From positions 1 through 32,188 of the forward strand of contig DIWB01000039.1 of NCBI GenBank assembly GCA_002428385.1: a stretch of 32,188 nt of DNA, given 5' to 3'. Made by a program: the position numbers and the translations under genes. The notes below the pieces were generated by a model. That model was given only the letters and a program-made list of their open reading frames with translations. It did no database searches and was not told the DNA's origin. Shown here piece after piece: positions 7,246-15,846 of this stretch (positions are counted from its first letter, which is position 1; every line of letters starts with the position of its first letter). The DNA comes from Bacteroidales bacterium UBA6117 (GTDB taxonomy: Bacteria > Bacteroidota > Bacteroidia > Bacteroidales > VadinHA17).

Positions 7246-8732
7246 TCAGGATAAGGTGCATAAGCCACGATGGAGTCAGGGAGATTGATGCAGAGGAGGG
7301 GATCTCCCTGCAGACTATTCTGAGAAAAAGCGGATATGATATTTATTCACCCTGCGGCGGAAGGGGCCGCTGCGGAAAATGCACTGTCTGGGTTTCAGGT
7401 GTTGGCAAGGTTATTTCCTGCAGGTACAAGCCGACCAGTGACACCGAGGTTATATTGCCGGGCGAAAATGAAGCCGGAATTCTTGTCAGGCAAACCGAAT
7501 TCCTTGAGGATTTCCCATTCAACCGGGAAATATCCCCGGGGCTGAGCAATTCTCCCATTGGAGTGGCGATTGATCTGGGTACAACAACCGTCGTCCTTTA
7601 TTTTTTGAACCTTATTGACGGAGCGATTGAAAAGATAGCCTCCTTTCTGAATCCGCAGATGCGATTCGGTTCTGATGTCATAAGCAGGATCACTTATTGC
7701 CAGGAAAATGATACAGGGCTTCAGGAACTTCAGAACGCAATCACGGAACGTATAAACTTTGAAACAGACACTTTTCTGACCGATAGGGGCCTGGTCTCGG
7801 GTAATCTCGAAAAGATTGTTGTTGCAGGTAACACAACCATGCTTCACCTGCTGCTGGGCGAAGATCCCGTACCAATAGCGCTGGCGCCGTTTACTCCGAA
7901 GTTTACCTCCAAACAGATTAAAAAGGGCGATTCTTCAAAGATAAACATCAATCCGGAAGGTCATCTGATAACTCTGCCATGTCTTTCGGCATATGTCGGA
8001 GCCGATATAATTGCAGGGCTGGCTGTGCTGAAACCCTTGTTCAAAAACTATCTGTTTGTCGATATAGGCACAAACGGCGAGATTGCTCTTGTAACCGGCA
8101 GTACGGTATATGCATGCTCAGCCGCTGCGGGTCCGGCTTTTGAGGGTGCCAGCATCTCATGCGGCATGGCAGCGGTGACAGGCGCTGTATCGGGTTTTTC
8201 GGATGACGGAGAAATTCAGGTTATCGGGAATATTGCGCCCGCAGGCATTTGCGGATCAGGGATCGTCGACATAGTTGCTTACCTGGTACGGAAAGGGATT
8301 GTGGATGGAACTGGATTTATGAAAGATCCGTTTGTAATCCATGAAGCAAATGCAATCAAAGTGACCCGGCAGGATATCCGGGAGATCCAGCTGGCGAAAT
8401 CTGCCATATTTTCAGGAATCAGGATACTTATGAAACGGGCCGGCATTGGTTTCGGGGATGTTGAAGCCCTTTATCTTGCCGGTGGATTTGGCAATTATAT
8501 CAGTATCAGGTCGGCTGTTGACCTGGGTCTTCTGCCTGAAGAACTTGAGGGCCGCATCTTTGCCGTCGGCAACAGTGCCGGAATCGGAGCCCTGCAGTAC
8601 CTCAGATCGGATGAGATTGAATCCCGTATCGGGAGACTTATTGAAAATTCAATATATGTTGATCTGTCGGAAGCTGAAGATTTTCCTGAAGAATTTGCCA
8701 TGAACATGGATTTTCAGCAGCGATCAGTATAA
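7242..8732 (+). CDS. [2Fe-2S]/ASKHA protein of the RACo/DUF4445 (corrinoid reductive activator) family
   Basis: The 496-residue protein starts with a ferredoxin-type [2Fe-2S] domain (1-95; C38, C44, C47 and C60 in C-x5-C-x2-C-x12-C). After a short linker, an ASKHA ATPase domain follows (106-about 480): 'IDLGTTT', 'VVAGNTTMLHLLLG', 'FVDIGTNGEIAL', 'GPAFEGASI', 'GICGSGIVDI' and 'LAGGFGNY'. Such proteins use ATP and a low-potential electron to reactivate oxidised Co(II) corrinoid proteins of methyltransferases. RACo of acetogens is about 630 residues with an extra middle domain, which seems to be missing here. No corrinoid protein or methyltransferase gene lies in the window. The start at 7242 was chosen because of the ATGA overlap with the CHAD gene; a frame running upstream to 7194 lies inside that gene. 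Confidence 0.85.
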   Translation: MIRIRCISHDGVREIDAEEGISLQTILRKSGYDIYSPCGGRGRCGKCTVWVSGVGKVISCRYKPTSDTEVILPGENEAGILVRQTEFLEDFPFNREISPGLSNSPIGVAIDLGTTTVVLYFLNLIDGAIEKIASFLNPQMRFGSDVISRITYCQENDTGLQELQNAITERINFETDTFLTDRGLVSGNLEKIVVAGNTTMLHLLLGEDPVPIALAPFTPKFTSKQIKKGDSSKININPEGHLITLPCLSAYVGADIIAGLAVLKPLFKNYLFVDIGTNGEIALVTGSTVYACSAAAGPAFEGASISCGMAAVTGAVSGFSDDGEIQVIGNIAPAGICGSGIVDIVAYLVRKGIVDGTGFMKDPFVIHEANAIKVTRQDIREIQLAKSAIFSGIRILMKRAGIGFGDVEALYLAGGFGNYISIRSAVDLGLLPEELEGRIFAVGNSAGIGALQYLRSDEIESRIGRLIENSIYVDLSEAEDFPEEFAMNMDFQQRSV

Positions 8733-8750
8733 TATCCGACTGAAGATTCC

Positions 8751-8758
8751 TATATTTG
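8751..8758 (+). promoter_or_regulatory. -7 box of the small secreted-protein gene
   Basis: TATATTTG is a perfect TAnnTTTG box. Transcription from about 8764 would leave a short A-rich leader (CAACCAAAAAAAACAAAA) before the ATG at 8780, a leader type usual in Bacteroidota. No clear TTG -33 element was found. It also argues against the TTG start at 8756, which lies inside the box. Confidence 0.5.
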
Positions 8759-8779
8759 AAACAACCAAAAAAAACAAAA

Positions 8780-9169
8780 ATGAAAAAAGGAATTCTTGCT
8801 CTATTGCTCTTTGCTTTTTGTGCAATTTTTACAGCGACAGGTCAGACTAATTCAACGAACGCCACTCATACCGGCAAATGGAAATTTGAAGCTCCCTATG
8901 CACCTGAGGGATTCAACACAGGAACCATAGATGTGAAATTTGCTGAAGATAAGTATACAACTTCCATATCTTTCACGACAAGCGGCTACACACTGGCAGG
9001 AGAGAAGGCAAAGGTTGAAAAGGATACTCTTTCATTCACTGTATTTGTTGAAGGCCAGGAGGTTGTTGTTTATCTCAGGCCCGACACTGAAAAAAAGATG
9101 ACAGGCAAGGCTGTGTATTTTGAGGGAGATATCCCCCTGACGCTCACAAAACAGGAAGCCGCCAATTAG
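8780..9169 (+). CDS. small secreted protein of unknown function
   Basis: The 129-residue protein has a clear signal peptide (MKKG, then a hydrophobic core to about residue 22, ending 'ATGQT'). The mature part is beta-rich: 'GKWKFEAPYAPEGFNTGTIDVKF' region, then 'TLSFTVFVEGQEVVVYLRP' and 'MTGKAVYFEGDIPLTLTKQ'. The alternation and 'tGkWkfeaPyAPegfntG' style opening suggest a small beta-sandwich or lipocalin-like fold as in other short Bacteroidota secreted proteins, but I do not recognise a named family. It stands as a single-gene transcription unit between its own -7 box and a strong terminator, which suggests independent and possibly high expression. Confidence 0.75.
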   Translation: MKKGILALLLFAFCAIFTATGQTNSTNATHTGKWKFEAPYAPEGFNTGTIDVKFAEDKYTTSISFTTSGYTLAGEKAKVEKDTLSFTVFVEGQEVVVYLRPDTEKKMTGKAVYFEGDIPLTLTKQEAAN

Positions 9170-9210
9170 GCAAACTGCCTTAGTTCGGAAAAGCAATCAT
9201 ACAGTAAATT

Positions 9211-9230
9211 CCCCCCAACGGGGGTTTTTT
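9211..9230 (+). terminator. rho-independent terminator
   Basis: Five C-G pairs (CCCCC ending at 9216, GGGGG at 9220-9224) enclose a three-base loop and are followed directly by six T. It lies 42 bases after the stop of the small secreted-protein gene. Confidence 0.85.
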
Positions 9231-9302
9231 CGTTACTCCTGCCTTATTCATGCGTCTAAGGGTGGAAAACTTTTAGAATAATATTAGAAAAACCTTGATT
9301 AT

Positions 9303-11270
9303 ATGAAGATTAAACCTTCCATTTTCTTCCTGATGTTGATTTTCCCCTTTTTCCTGCATGCCCGGCCGGCGGATCAAAAGCCGCTCAGCGAGAGAATTAC
9401 GGGTTACGGGATGGATGTGAAGCTTGATACTGAAGCAAAAACAGTTTCCGGAACCATGGAGGCATTCTGGGTTAACAATACCTCCGACACTGTTCCTGAC
9501 ATCCGGATGCATCTCTATATGAATGCATTCAGAAGCAACAGGACCACATTTAACAAGGAATCCGGGGGCTCTCCGGGTTCACGGGACAAGGATCCGGGCT
9601 GGATTGAATTAAAATCCTTCCTAATGAAGAATGGAACCGACCTTTTGCCCTCAATGGAATTCATTAGTCCGGATGACGGCAACCGGGATGATAAGACAGT
9701 GATCAGGGTTATGCTTCCCAAACCAGCCTTCCCGGGCGATACAGTAGCAGTGGTCATCGATTTCGAGACCAAGCTACCCTCTAATATCAATAGGACTGGA
9801 TTTACAGGTGATTTCTATTTTGTTGCTCAATGGTTTCCTAAATTCGGTGTCTATGAACCTGCGCGGGAAGGTGAAACCGGAAAGGGAGAGTGGAATTGTC
9901 ATCAGTTCCACGGGCACTCAGAGTTTTATTCCAATCACAGTGTCTACGATGTTAAAATAACACTGCCTGCTGACCATATAACCGGTTCTTGCGGCAAGCT
10001 GGTCTCGGAGAAAGCTGATGGTGAATTGAAAACCCAGGTATTCCGTGCAGAAGATATTGTTGATTTTGCATGGACAGCCTGGCCGGGTTACACGGTTCAC
10101 ACAGATAAATGGAATCATGTCGATATTACCCTCCTGCTTCCGGAATCACGGCTGGAGCAGGTTGACAGGCAATTTACGGCAGTGAAAAACGCGCTGGAGT
10201 ATCTTACAAATAATGTGGGCCCTTATCCATGGAATTACATGACAATCGTTGATCCTCCGCTTATGGGCGCAGGAGCTTCCGGTATGGAGTATACGACGCT
10301 TTTCACTTCACAATCAGCCGATGTAATGCCTGAATTCGTAAATCTTCCTGAGATGGTCACGATTCACGAGTTTGGCCATGCCTATTTCATGGGCATTCTC
10401 GCGAGCAATGAATTTGAAGAGCCCTGGCTCGACGAGGGAGTGAATACCTATTGGGAAACAAGGATTATGGACCATTATTACGGCAGTAATTCAGGAATGA
10501 TCGATCACCGGTTTTTCAAAGTATCCGACAAATCGGTTGCAAGGTTACCTTACGTGCTGTCTCCGGCCAGGCAGATTGCCACCAACAAGGAGTATTCGTG
10601 GAATTTTCCCCGCGGAACATACTACATGCTGTCGTACCAGAAGGCAGCCACAGTACTCCATACCCTGACCGGCATAGTCGGGGAAGAGACCATGAACAAT
10701 ATATTCACGGAATATTACAGGAAGTGGGCTTTCCGCCATCCGTCGGGAAAGGATTTCATTAATGTGGTAAGTGAAGTTGTGAGGAAAGAGCATGGAGATA
10801 AATTCGGACCTGACATGAACTGGTTTTTTGACCAGACCCTTTACGGGACCGGAATATGTGATTACAGGGTTTCTCAGATCGATAACAGGAAGTACAGGAA
10901 GCCTGAAGGACGGATGGATTTCACCGATGAACCCGAAGATGAAGATACCGGCACGGATACGCTTTACACGGCTGTTGCAATGATCGACAGGGTGGGAGAG
11001 GTGATGCTTCCGGTTGAAGTGCTTATTCATTTCACCAATGGAGATGAAGTTCTTGAGCTATGGGATGGCAGGGAGAGATACAAGGATTTTACTTATACAG
11101 GTAACCGCCAGATTGATTGGGTGAAGATTGATCCCGGGTACAAGATCACCATGGATGTGAATATGGTGAACAACTCAATGTCAGAGAGCCCATCGCGAAC
11201 TCCGGTACACCGGATTGCAAACAAGCTGCTTGCATTCTTTCAGTTCTGTTTTAGTTTAATGCTGCTATAA
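9303..11270 (+). CDS. M1-family (aminopeptidase N-like) metallopeptidase, exported
   Basis: The 655-residue protein has a signal peptide (1-20, ending LHARPA), an N-terminal beta domain and a gluzincin catalytic domain. Zinc ligands are H355 and H359 in 'TIHEFGHAYF' and E378 in 'WLDEGVNTYWE', giving HExxH-x18-E; E356 is the base. The exopeptidase motif reads 'GASGMEYTTLF' instead of GAMEN, a form common in this Bacteroidota subgroup. The C terminus ends in a hydrophobic stretch (about 638-655) that could anchor it. It likely trims peptides in the periplasm; preferred substrates are unknown. The next gene begins 8 bases later, so the two probably form an operon. Confidence 0.88.
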   Translation: MKIKPSIFFLMLIFPFFLHARPADQKPLSERITGYGMDVKLDTEAKTVSGTMEAFWVNNTSDTVPDIRMHLYMNAFRSNRTTFNKESGGSPGSRDKDPGWIELKSFLMKNGTDLLPSMEFISPDDGNRDDKTVIRVMLPKPAFPGDTVAVVIDFETKLPSNINRTGFTGDFYFVAQWFPKFGVYEPAREGETGKGEWNCHQFHGHSEFYSNHSVYDVKITLPADHITGSCGKLVSEKADGELKTQVFRAEDIVDFAWTAWPGYTVHTDKWNHVDITLLLPESRLEQVDRQFTAVKNALEYLTNNVGPYPWNYMTIVDPPLMGAGASGMEYTTLFTSQSADVMPEFVNLPEMVTIHEFGHAYFMGILASNEFEEPWLDEGVNTYWETRIMDHYYGSNSGMIDHRFFKVSDKSVARLPYVLSPARQIATNKEYSWNFPRGTYYMLSYQKAATVLHTLTGIVGEETMNNIFTEYYRKWAFRHPSGKDFINVVSEVVRKEHGDKFGPDMNWFFDQTLYGTGICDYRVSQIDNRKYRKPEGRMDFTDEPEDEDTGTDTLYTAVAMIDRVGEVMLPVEVLIHFTNGDEVLELWDGRERYKDFTYTGNRQIDWVKIDPGYKITMDVNMVNNSMSESPSRTPVHRIANKLLAFFQFCFSLMLL

Positions 11271-11277
11271 AATATCG

Positions 11278-12204
11278 ATGATGAAGATTATAAGTTCTTT
11301 AAGATCAGGTTTAAAACGTGCATTCATAGTACGGAAGGCTGTCCTTTTGACATGGCTCTCCTTTTTCCTGCTCAGCATCCTGCTTATCTATCCGTTGAGG
11401 GCTTCCCTTGGCAGCGCCTTTGGCAGCAGCATGATCACGGAAAGACTGGCTGAAGGATTTGACATAGAGGTTTTTTCTGATCTGGGTAACACGGGAAAAA
11501 TCCTGATTTCATTCCTGGCCAACGGGTTAATCATGACTTTCCTTGTTGCATTCATTCTAAATGCTTTTCTGACAGGTGGACTGTTCGGCACATTGGGAAA
11601 AGCTGACGGCAAGTTTTCTGCAAGGGAGTTTTTCAGAAGCGCCGCAGGGAATTTCCTTCCCTTTCTTGGGATAACATTTGTACTTACGTTTATCGCCGGC
11701 TTTATTATTTTGATACTGATATTTGTCCCCATTGGAATTTCAGGATTGTCAGAGAATATGGACGGAGGACAGAAACCTTTCATTCCAATAACAGTTGCTG
11801 CACTGCTATTCCTGGTAATTCCCGTGCTTCTTCTTGTTGCAGACTATTCCAGGGCATGGAGGGCATCGCGGGATGAAGGTTCATGTTTTGCTGCCATTGG
11901 TTATGGGCTCAGGCGCACATTCAGGAAATTTCGGAGTTCATATCTGCTTATGGTTAGCCTGATACTGGTGCAGATGCTGTTGTTGTTTGTTGTTTTTCTG
12001 ATGTTGCCGGCATGGAGACCATCGACCGACGGAGGTGTAAGTCTGATGCTTCTGGTAACACAACTTCTCCTGATTCTGAGGCTGTTCCTCAAAACATGGA
12101 GATACGGAAGCGTTACAGCCATGATGGAAAGCCTGAGAGAAGTTAAACATGAAGAACCGCAGTTAATTCCTCAGGCGGAACCGGTGGCGGACAATATATT
12201 GTAA
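11278..12204 (+). CDS. multipass inner-membrane protein of unknown function
   Basis: The 308-residue protein has about six hydrophobic helices (near residues 20-40, 71-96, 118-150, 166-186, 216-240 and 248-268) and a charged C-terminal tail ending 'EEPQLIPQAEPVADNIL'. The arrangement of basic loops ('RAWRASRDEG', 'GLRRTFRKFRSS') resembles DUF4013/YihY-like glycerophospholipid-type membrane proteins, but I cannot name a family. It follows the M1 peptidase gene by 8 bases, so co-expression is likely; a functional link is not evident. Its 3' end overlaps the convergent DHS-like gene by 34 bases. A start three bases downstream (second ATG at 11281) is equally possible. Confidence 0.7.
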   Translation: MMKIISSLRSGLKRAFIVRKAVLLTWLSFFLLSILLIYPLRASLGSAFGSSMITERLAEGFDIEVFSDLGNTGKILISFLANGLIMTFLVAFILNAFLTGGLFGTLGKADGKFSAREFFRSAAGNFLPFLGITFVLTFIAGFIILILIFVPIGISGLSENMDGGQKPFIPITVAALLFLVIPVLLLVADYSRAWRASRDEGSCFAAIGYGLRRTFRKFRSSYLLMVSLILVQMLLLFVVFLMLPAWRPSTDGGVSLMLLVTQLLLILRLFLKTWRYGSVTAMMESLREVKHEEPQLIPQAEPVADNIL

Positions 12205-13286
12205 AGTTCGCAAAGAAAATCCCGGTTGTCAGCCCGGAGGTAATGCATTTTTCCTCCCATCCGGCTGAAGGTTTTACAGTATCTCAGATAGTAGGACGGG
12301 TTATCGGGCGAAGGTTCCCCCTGTTTGTTCCAGTCCCATTCATTTTCTGCAAGATCAACAACAACAATCAAATGGCCGCCGATGTGTTTTCCGTTCCGGA
12401 TCACAATATTCTGAGCCATGGACAGTGATTTTTCAAAGATCATCGGCGACATAACTGCCGATCCGACCGAAAGATAGACTCCTCCATCGATGTTGCTTAC
12501 GCTGTGTGCATAACTCAGGAAGTCACTCAGCGCTGTTCTGCCGATTGCTGCTCCGTTGTTTGCAGGATGGGTGTATATGATATCATGGCCTATCATCGGA
12601 TGTCCGGTAAACGGAACCCCGAGTTCGTATGCCGCACATTGTACCGAATATTGTTTGAAAGGGTGAGGAATACTCATGAAGCCTGGTTTGATCCTGCGCT
12701 TCTTCAACGTTTCATACAGGTCGGCAGCTGATGCGGCGTATCCGGGATCCTCTTTGATTTTCTTTACTGTTTCGTCAGCCAGAAACTGCAAATCCGGGAT
12801 GTCGAGGCCCTCCCTTGAGATCATCCTTCCCACCGATTCGCCATAGCCCAGTTTTTCAAATGCTCCGACTGTTATAGCCAGGTTTATGAACAGGCCTGTT
12901 TCCTGCCATATCCCGAATTGTCCCCTGTCAACATTCTCCCTTACGTCTTCTCCCGATTCTCCCTGGAAAGCAAATTCCCAGTCGTGTATTATTCCCGCAC
13001 CGTTGGTGGCCAGGTGAGTCACCCATCCCCGGCGGATAAGTTCTGTAAGTACAGGGCCCAGGCCGTTTTTTATTGTATGGGCTCCAAAAGCAAGGATTAC
13101 AGACCTGTTCTCTTTTCTGGCTTTTATAATCCTTGAAGCGGTCTCATCGATTATTCCAGAGGCTTCATCAGACAGGTTCTCAGGTCTGAATCCGGGGGAC
13201 ACCTGTTTGTCGCGGAATATTATCTGGTTTTTCCTGTCATCCAGGCTCCGGATGAACAGCCGGCTCCGGTCAAATTTGCTGGTCAT
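12171..13286 (-). CDS. deoxyhypusine synthase-like protein
   Basis: The 371-residue protein belongs to the bacterial branch of the deoxyhypusine synthase (DS) Rossmann family: it opens with 'SRLFIRSLDDRKNQI', then 'ILAFGAHTIKNGLGPVLTELIRRG' (NAD-binding type region), 'ATNGAGIIHDWE', 'GQFGIWQETG', 'GHPMIGHDIIYTHP' and 'GGVYLSVGSAVMSP'. Bacteria of this kind have no hypusine-containing eIF5A, so the enzyme must act on something else; polyamine or sugar chemistry has been suggested for relatives, but the reaction is unknown. Its ATG follows the stop of the kinase-phosphatase gene with no gap, so it is the last member of the murQ operon. From memory, similar proteins occur near heptose genes in other phyla. 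Confidence 0.75.
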   Translation of the reverse strand: MTSKFDRSRLFIRSLDDRKNQIIFRDKQVSPGFRPENLSDEASGIIDETASRIIKARKENRSVILAFGAHTIKNGLGPVLTELIRRGWVTHLATNGAGIIHDWEFAFQGESGEDVRENVDRGQFGIWQETGLFINLAITVGAFEKLGYGESVGRMISREGLDIPDLQFLADETVKKIKEDPGYAASAADLYETLKKRRIKPGFMSIPHPFKQYSVQCAAYELGVPFTGHPMIGHDIIYTHPANNGAAIGRTALSDFLSYAHSVSNIDGGVYLSVGSAVMSPMIFEKSLSMAQNIVIRNGKHIGGHLIVVVDLAENEWDWNKQGEPSPDNPSYYLRYCKTFSRMGGKMHYLRADNRDFLCELYNILSATGSA

Positions 13287-15188
13287 CTATTTGATATTAA
13301 GCATTTCAAGCAGTATGTCCGCCTGTGAAAAGTCGGGGATTATGATATCGGCGCCAGCCTTTATCAGCCGTGTCCGCTTCCCCGGATTAAGTCCGAAACG
13401 CCTTAGTTCGTTGCTGGCGACTCCTGCAGTAAGTCCTCCTCGCTTATGTGTCTCCCTGATTTCGACCGGTCCGTCGCCGAAAGTGATTATTGATGCTGCT
13501 TCTTCTTTTCCTATCGAATCAAGGATTGAATCGAGCACCATCTTCTTCGCCTCGGCATTTATATTTCCTGTTGCCCCGAATATCCTTCCTTCAAATAGGT
13601 AATCGTGGCCCAGAATGGCCGCTTCGTGCTTAACATCTGCAGAATCTGTCCCGCTTGTGAGCCAGAGTTTGATGCCTTTGTCATAAAGAGACTTCAGAAA
13701 TGGGATGGCATTTTTGATCGTCAGGTCATCAATTGTTATTTCTCCGCGCCTGAGTTTTTCTTCCCTTCTTCTTACCAGAGCAAGGAGATCTTCGTTATAA
13801 ATCTCCTTGTACCCGTGAGGATCAAGTATATCGCCTTCCGCAACAAACCCAAAATCCCTGACAAGTCCGGCAAGGTAAACCATCTGCCTGAGAGTCTGGA
13901 TACCCGTTGTTTTATCAATAAGCTCGCCGACTGCCGATTTCACTTTACTAAAGACAGTTTCATCGGCATCATTGTATTTGTCACCGAGGATAGCCCTTAT
14001 CATCATCGGAGCCATAATCTGTTCCCATCCTTCGCGGAGAGTCGATACTGTACCGTCGTTGTCGAAGATTGCATATTTTATTTCGGGCTGCCGGTGCCAT
14101 CGTGTTATTATTTCGATTTCGGAACCCTGATGATATTTCGCCTGTCGTATGTCTTCTGCAATATCCGGTTGATAAATATAATTAGCATCGGCGGCTATGC
14201 TCATCACTTCCTCAGGAGTGGCCGTGCCGGTCTGGAAAAGCTTCTGAACCGTTACCCCGGCGGCGAAAGTTCCCAGCCTGCCGGCTGTTCCGAGCGAATA
14301 TCCTGCTGCAAGAGCTGCAGCAGCACCCGCGAGATAGCTGTCGCCTGCCCCCACGGTATCAGTCCTTGAGGTGATCATCATCGATTCAACCTCCAGTATT
14401 CCCTTATCGTCAGTCACAATGGAACCGCGGCTGCCCCTTGTTATGAACAGAGGCTTCATGTATCTCTCGTAAAGCCTTTCTGCAGCATGTATCACTTCCG
14501 GGTATGAAACTGATTCGTCCGGATTCTTGTTTACCCTGCAAAGCCTTGAGGCCTCCCTGTCATTCATCTTCCTGAATGATCCCGTGTACTGGTCGGAGAA
14601 ATGCCTGCTGTCGGTTATGAATATTCTGTCGGGGAACTGATTGATTACATCCGTGATTTTCTGTCTGAAATACGGCGTGTGGATGCCTGACGGGACCTGC
14701 TGGTTTATAATTACCAGGTCGACCTCGTGCAATTCAACCCTGAGGCTGGCGATGATCCGGTCGGAAGTCTCCTCAGAAAGGATATTGAAATTTCCAAAAT
14801 CGATGCGGCTCTGTTCATCATCACCAATGTGCGGTTTTATGTAAACGTGGGTAGCCCAGTTGTTCTCCTGGACCAGCATGTTGCCGGTATTGATTCCGTT
14901 GCAGTTCATGATCCCGATCATTTCGGCCCCGAAAGGGTCATTGCCAATGACGCCGAACGCCCTGACATCCTTTACTCCGAGTGAGGTCAGGTTGTTTGCA
15001 ACATTTCCTGCCCCTCCAAGTGAGTACTTTTGCTGCCGGACAGGGGTGGTGGGCTTTCCGGTTTCAATCGAGATCTCGCTTTTGGATTCATCAATGAACC
15101 AGTAGGCATCGAGGCAAAAGTCTCCGACAACAGCTATTTTTGACGCTTTGATTTTCTTGAGTACTTCCTTAAGAAATTCCGGTGTCAT
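13287..15188 (-). CDS. PfkB-type sugar kinase (HldE-like) fused to a HAD phosphatase
   Basis: The 633-residue protein has two catalytic halves. Residues about 10-320 are a ribokinase-fold kinase with the HldE/RfaE look: 'VVGDFCLDAYWF', 'YSLGGAGNVANNLTSLG' and the catalytic 'TDTVGAGDSYLAG'. Residues about 365-633 are a HAD hydrolase with a helical cap: motif I 'FDNDGTVSTL', motif II 'LTSGTD', a lysine in 'AEAKKM', and motif IV 'FGDGPVEIRE'. E. coli HldE instead fuses the kinase to a nucleotidyltransferase. The fusion could phosphorylate a sugar 7- or 6-phosphate at C1 and then remove the other phosphate, as HldA plus GmhB do. The ATG at 15188 lies 13 bases after the SIS gene; a frame open to 15299 overlaps that gene and has no homologous N terminus. 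Confidence 0.85.
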   Translation of the reverse strand: MTPEFLKEVLKKIKASKIAVVGDFCLDAYWFIDESKSEISIETGKPTTPVRQQKYSLGGAGNVANNLTSLGVKDVRAFGVIGNDPFGAEMIGIMNCNGINTGNMLVQENNWATHVYIKPHIGDDEQSRIDFGNFNILSEETSDRIIASLRVELHEVDLVIINQQVPSGIHTPYFRQKITDVINQFPDRIFITDSRHFSDQYTGSFRKMNDREASRLCRVNKNPDESVSYPEVIHAAERLYERYMKPLFITRGSRGSIVTDDKGILEVESMMITSRTDTVGAGDSYLAGAAAALAAGYSLGTAGRLGTFAAGVTVQKLFQTGTATPEEVMSIAADANYIYQPDIAEDIRQAKYHQGSEIEIITRWHRQPEIKYAIFDNDGTVSTLREGWEQIMAPMMIRAILGDKYNDADETVFSKVKSAVGELIDKTTGIQTLRQMVYLAGLVRDFGFVAEGDILDPHGYKEIYNEDLLALVRRREEKLRRGEITIDDLTIKNAIPFLKSLYDKGIKLWLTSGTDSADVKHEAAILGHDYLFEGRIFGATGNINAEAKKMVLDSILDSIGKEEAASIITFGDGPVEIRETHKRGGLTAGVASNELRRFGLNPGKRTRLIKAGADIIIPDFSQADILLEMLNIK

Positions 15189-15201
15189 TATGTTGTTTTT
15201 T

Positions 15202-15846
15202 TTAGTTGCCGTAGAAATAGTCTTCCACAATAAGACATATTGTGTGCAGGACTGGCAGACATAATTCCTGGACCCAGGCGGTCCTTGTCTCCGGAACATT
15301 GATAAGCAGGTCGCAATATTGCTTAATCTTGCCCCCCGTCTGTCCTGTGATCCCGATCACGTTCATGTTCAGTGCCCTGGCTGTGATGCAGGCGTCGATT
15401 ACATTTACGGAGTTCCCTGATGTGCTCAATCCGATCAGAATATCTCCCTCATTTCCATAGCCTATAACCTGCTGGGCAAAAACAAGCGAGGGTCCGGTAT
15501 CGTTGCTTATTGCTGTTGAAAGAGCAGTGTTTGAAGGAAGGGATATCGCAGGCAGTGCATGATTTAATTTTTCGCCAAGGAACCTGCCCCTTGAAGGAGA
15601 TATTTCACAAAGTCTGTCAATGAGTGATTGATCGAGAGGTCTTTCCTTCTCAAAGTTTTTCATAAGCTCCGCCGTGAAATGTTCGGCGTCGGCGCTGCTT
15701 CCGCCGTTTCCGCAGACAAGCAGTTTACCTCCTCCTGAATAACATTTGACAATCATTTTTGAAGTTTCGGCGATACTGCCTTTTAGTCCTGACAGGGCAG
15801 GATACCTCTGGCAGAGTATATCCAGATGGTTGCTTGTCTTACTCAT
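15202..15846 (-). CDS. GmhA-like SIS-domain phosphosugar isomerase
   Basis: The 214-residue protein has the SIS fold with GmhA signatures: 'CGNGGSSADAEHFTAELM' near residue 45-62 (E60-type catalytic acid in AEL), 'GLSTSGNSVNVIDA', and near the end 'VQELCLPVLHTICLIVE', whose histidine matches GmhA H180; the preceding GmhA histidine is a cysteine here. It is longer than E. coli GmhA (192) by an insertion of about 20 residues after 'MKNFEKERPLDQSL'. GmhA makes heptose-7-phosphate from sedoheptulose-7-phosphate. The 8-base overlap with murQ and the kinase-phosphatase fusion downstream suggest a related phosphosugar pathway; the true substrate is unproven. Confidence 0.82.
   Translation of the reverse strand: MSKTSNHLDILCQRYPALSGLKGSIAETSKMIVKCYSGGGKLLVCGNGGSSADAEHFTAELMKNFEKERPLDQSLIDRLCEISPSRGRFLGEKLNHALPAISLPSNTALSTAISNDTGPSLVFAQQVIGYGNEGDILIGLSTSGNSVNVIDACITARALNMNVIGITGQTGGKIKQYCDLLINVPETRTAWVQELCLPVLHTICLIVEDYFYGN

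Noticed and set aside
13605..14369. A 254-residue open frame on the plus strand
   Set aside because: It is antisense to the kinase-HAD fusion, whose motifs are complete; the antisense product shows no recognisable motif.
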